The notes beneath the pieces were generated by a model that ran no database searches, was not told the origin of the DNA, and saw nothing but the letters and a program-made list of their open reading frames with translations. A program made the position numbers and the translations under genes. A stretch of DNA of 11,794 nt from Funneliformis mosseae (Eukaryota > Glomeromycota > Glomeromycetes > Glomerales > Glomeraceae): the NCBI GenBank assembly GCA_910592005.1, contig CAJVPP010003388.1, positions 1-11,794 on the forward strand, given 5' to 3'. Positions 8,849-11,794 of this stretch are shown piece after piece (the stretch's first letter is position 1; every line of letters begins with the position of its first letter).

Positions 8849-9259
8849 GTATGCAGAACGAAGTGGAGCGGTAAGCAAATTGTAAATACAATAAGTAGGC
8901 AGATAATATGCAAATCATAAAGTAAATAGTATTCGCAGTCTACGGAGCATATACACAAGATATGAAAGCAAATAGTGTTCACACTCTGCAAAGCGAAGTA
9001 GAACATATATACAAGATATGAAAGCAAATAGTATTTACACTCTGCGGAGCGCCGAAGGTGCAGAGCATATGTACACAAGATATGTTCACAGTCTGCGAAG
9101 TGCTGAAAGTGCAGAGTATATGTATACAAGATATGTTCACAGTTTGCAGAGCGCCGAAGGTGCAAAGCATATATACACAAGATATGTTCACAGTCTGCAG
9201 AGTGTAGTAAAGTATATATACAAGATATGTTTACAGGGTTGTGAAGTGAAGCGAAGCAG
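8849..9259. repeat. Minisatellite of about 51-bp units with hairpins
   Basis: Units begin with ACAAGATATG at 8955, 9011, 9075, 9126, 9177 and 9220. The 9075 and 9126 units are exactly 51 bp; those at 8955 and 9011 are 56 and 64 bp because of an inserted AAAGCAAATAGT-type piece; the last ones are shortened. Degenerate copies extend upstream to about 8849. Each full unit carries a stem of about 5 bp around a 14-base loop: TCTGC 9041-9045 / GCAGA 9060-9064; TCTGC 9092-9096 / GCAGA 9111-9115; TTTGC 9143-9147 / GCAAA 9162-9166. Because 51 is a multiple of three, long open frames with 17-residue repeats appear on both strands; these are by-products of the repeat and are not called as genes. Confidence 0.85.
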
Positions 9260-9439
9260 TCAAGCAGTTTTCTTATTACAGATTAGCCAAATAGACCCAC
9301 TCCTTTGATCAAGACCTTCAGGAGAAAAAAAAAGTTGTTCTAAAATCTATGATTGAGAGACCGAGGAGGAGGAGAATTAATTAATTAAATAAAAATTTTC
9401 TGAGGATATTATTACACTGTGAAAGATATTCTATATAAG
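9260..9439. other. Spacer between minisatellite and decayed reading frame
   Basis: Nothing certain is seen. The stretch holds a purine-rich piece (about 9355-9374), a TTAATTAATTAA palindrome near 9377-9388 and a TGA at 9401 that closes the frame of the downstream coding region. No TATA-like box is convincing. Confidence 0.4.
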
Positions 9440-11794
9440 ATGTCATCTCGTCAAGCTAGCCAAGCAAATATTCATAAAGAAATTCAAGTCAAACTTGCAG
9501 AGCTTAAAGGAGTAACGTTAGATGCGATACCATACCCATATTGCAATGATTTGCTTGCTAAGTATCAAGAGGAAATTGCACAACTTCAGGTGGTAACTGA
9601 GGAAAAAAAGAATGGAATGTATGATGTTTTACAAAGCAAATCTATAGATGAATTAGCTAACTGGTTAGCAGGTCCAGTGAAGAGTTCTAAGCCAAAAGAA
9701 TCTGAAAATATAGATTCCGTTACATTCGATGAATGGGCAGACAAGCAGGAGTGGCTAGGAAAAGAAAATTCAGAATAGAATGAAGATGGATCGATTTGGT
9801 AGTTTTCAAGACGAATTCCAAAGTTAGCGCCCCAAAAGGTAAAAAACAAACATGGATTTGGTTACTAGAAACTTCCTAGAAGGCAAATAAACTACATATA
9901 ACAAATAATTATGCTAAGAAAATTCAGGATCTTATGAATTATAAAAAAGAATATGTTATTGGGGTGGCTAATGATTGGGAAATGAGTAGAATAGAGGAGC
10001 GAATAGAATGGGATGAATCTAGTGGTAACTATCTAGGCATAAAGAAGATACGGATTCCAGGAGAAAAAGAAGAGTATTATATGGATCCTCATGGATGGCC
10101 ATTATTGCGTACTCATTCTTATGGAAAAGCCAGTCTGGAAGAACTTCTATTAGTAGATAGGAGGACGTGGTTATCCTAGAAAGATTCAGAGACAATGAAT
10201 CTTGATGAGTATCAAGACAAGCCATATAATCTTGAGCTAGAAGACCGGCCCTATACATTACATTTTCAGTTTATGGCATGCCTACGTCAAAAATTATATG
10301 GTCTAGGAATTAATGAAGATGAAACTGTATAGTGGCATAGTGATGGACTAGTCAATGTTAGCTATAAAATGGCATCAGAAGTTTACCGTCTTCTTTATCA
10401 TTCTACAAAGTATACACTTTTTACTAAACTTGACATATCTGAAGGTATGGTCGAAGAAATGGAAGATAAAGGATGGCATTTTGGTAAGAAAAAGAAAGCT
10501 GAAAGTCTTACAGAAGAAGAGATCACATCAGGACAATTAGAAGGAATGGATATATATTTAAAGGCAAAAACCTAAGAGTATGTTAACCATATTTGCTATG
10601 AACTTTGACTAGTTTCGAGACCACAAGGACCACTAGGATCATTTTATGATGGCGACTTAAATTGTATCATAGCAGAATTACAAAGACTAATAGAGCATAG
10701 AGAAACAAAGCGGGCTATAGGGCTAATGCCAGCTCGTGAAAGTACTCTTGCGAAATTTAATAAAAAGGTACGAGCACCTGGCTGTACTTTAAATAATTTG
10801 CATGTTCTTGAAAAGCTGAAAAAATCTGGAGGTATAGGGATGAAAATCGTCGTCAAGGATATTTTGGATAACGAAATGTGGAATAGTGATAGGTATCTTA
10901 AATAACGTAAGCTAACAGTATTTTGCCATAATAATCATGCATAGACAGGAGGTATACCTGAAATGCCTCGAATATCTTCAGTCAGTGATATAGACTATGA
11001 ATGTGAAAGAGCACTTATTTCCGCATGTACAAGGACCAAAGGGAAAAAGATTAATATCGACAAAAAAAAGATTGCTAAAGCACTTATATTATTTGTCGCA
11101 AGAAACCTTCTAAGAGCTACAAGAATATGGATTGTAGGTAAGGAGATTCTAACTCATGAAGGTATTCTATATCGTAGTTTTCATGAATGGAAAAAGCTGA
11201 ATGATGCATTCATATGTGAAAAATCGCAATCCATACCTGAAAAAATTTTATGGGAAGAGAATGTAAATATTCGTCAATGAATCGAAAATGAGTATCAATC
11301 TAATATACTAGCTTCTTCAGAAGAGCTTAAAACTGAGTTTGATAAAGTCTTGAAATCATTAGAAGGCACTCAGTCTTATCGATTCCATTGCTGGCGAGAA
11401 AAAGAAGATATTACACTTACGCCTAGAAATGTTGTAGAGATCTGGCGTAAATCACAGGTGGAATCAATGGTATTGAATGCACTAATAGATCCGCCCCCAA
11501 GTATATTCACATAGATCTTCGTGAAGCATACCTTGGCTGTGAAGATTCAGAATAAAGCGCATCAGAAGCATTACCTTGGATCTGATGATATGGATTCCCA
11601 GAAAGGATACAACAACGTGCTCAAGTTGACAATATTGATATTATTCGCAACTTGACAGGAATTGTTCAGCTTATAGCATGGGAATTCGCTTAAAACTTGC
11701 ATCCATTTACAGTAGGACTTATTGGGCAACATCTTACAGAAAAAGAAGGCTGGATACCAACGCCCTTAGTCGATTATTTGCTAAGCAGGGGTGG
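9440..11794 (+). pseudogene. Long decayed ORF of a probable mobile or virus-like element, partial
   Basis: The frame opens at ATG 9440 (MSSRQASQANIHKEIQVKLA) and is followed through 13 in-frame stops: TAG 9776, 9877, 10177, 10330, 10942; TAA 10573, 10903, 11553, 11691; TGA 10606, 11278, 11583, 11586. Two frameshifts occur, one near 9776-9800 and one at the CCGCCCCC run (11491-11498), where one lost C fits. It runs off the window at about 785 codons. Between stops the protein is dense and coherent: an N-terminal helical part with IPYPYCNDLLAKYQEEIAQL; then YYMDPHGWPLLRTHSYGKAS; FCHNNHA before a stop at 10942; YRFHCWREKEDITLTPRNVV near 11380-11437; and, after the second frameshift, KYIHIDLREAYLGCEDSE and GWIPTPLVDYLLSRG. 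Codon use is less A+T-biased than in the surroundings. DLREAYL after an upstream HNNHA-type motif faintly recalls motif A (DxxSLYP) of family B DNA polymerases, but no later catalytic motif is in view. I do not recognise the family with certainty. Confidence 0.7.

Noticed and set aside
8849..9259. CRISPR array
   Set aside because: The repeats are contiguous with no unique spacers, and the context is eukaryotic.
8797..9308. Overlapping open frames on both strands giving 17-residue repeats
   Set aside because: They arise because the minisatellite unit is 51 bp, a multiple of three. Units outside that length break the pattern, and no frame is favoured.
9586..10856. Minus-strand open frames at 9586-9849, 10019-10258 and 10644-10856
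   Set aside because: They are shadows of the coherent plus-strand reading and give no plausible protein.
9440..11794. Changed genetic code (stops read as Gln/Arg) or programmed readthrough
   Set aside because: All three stop codons appear along with two frameshifts, CAA and CAG are used normally in the same frame, and the kinase gene in this window uses the standard code.

Overview
The window looks like nuclear DNA of an arbuscular mycorrhizal fungus (Glomeromycotina; Rhizophagus or a close relative). The reasons are the very high A+T content, short GT..AG introns, and a protein kinase with the N-terminal head and DLHSGN / YGNLPYIAPEV wording that I associate with the large expanded kinase family of these fungi. 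The species is an inference from recall; no search was run.

Layout: (1) 1-120 is the edge of a degenerate CTCGACTC repeat. (2) 323-2400 is A+T-rich and holds what look like remains of old coding sequence: a plus-strand relic full of TAA stops (323-958), a 21-base A run (1108-1128), a 12-bp inverted repeat (1334-1345 / 1561-1572), and a minus-strand open segment of unusually balanced composition (1557-1757). (3) 2400-4110 is intergenic, with one clear TATA-like box and a cluster of CATTTCGGA palindromes. (4) 4115-6424 holds the only convincing intact gene, an interrupted protein kinase gene. It has two large exons coding a Cys4 head and the kinase domain, followed by a tail built from small exons that are all multiples of three and are all joined in phase 1. 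(5) 6425-8380 is A+T-rich and apparently gene-free, with a few small repeats. (6) 8381-8646 holds the decayed C-terminal tail of a DDE-type transposase on the minus strand, beside a G+C-rich hairpin. (7) 8849-9259 is a minisatellite of about 51 bp per unit, whose units fold into hairpins with paired base changes. (8) 9440-11794 is a long decayed reading frame (13 in-frame stops, 2 frameshifts) that runs off the window; it is probably a mobile or virus-like element gene, and its last part weakly recalls a family B DNA polymerase.

How it fits together: a single kinase gene sits in a repeat-rich, decaying neighbourhood. Two unrelated relics (323-958 and 9440-11794) have decayed mainly by nonsense changes rather than by insertions or deletions. 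That is what C-to-T change would produce, although intact relatives would be needed to show it. The kinase has no internal stops, so a changed genetic code is not the explanation. No rRNA, tRNA or CRISPR array was recognised.
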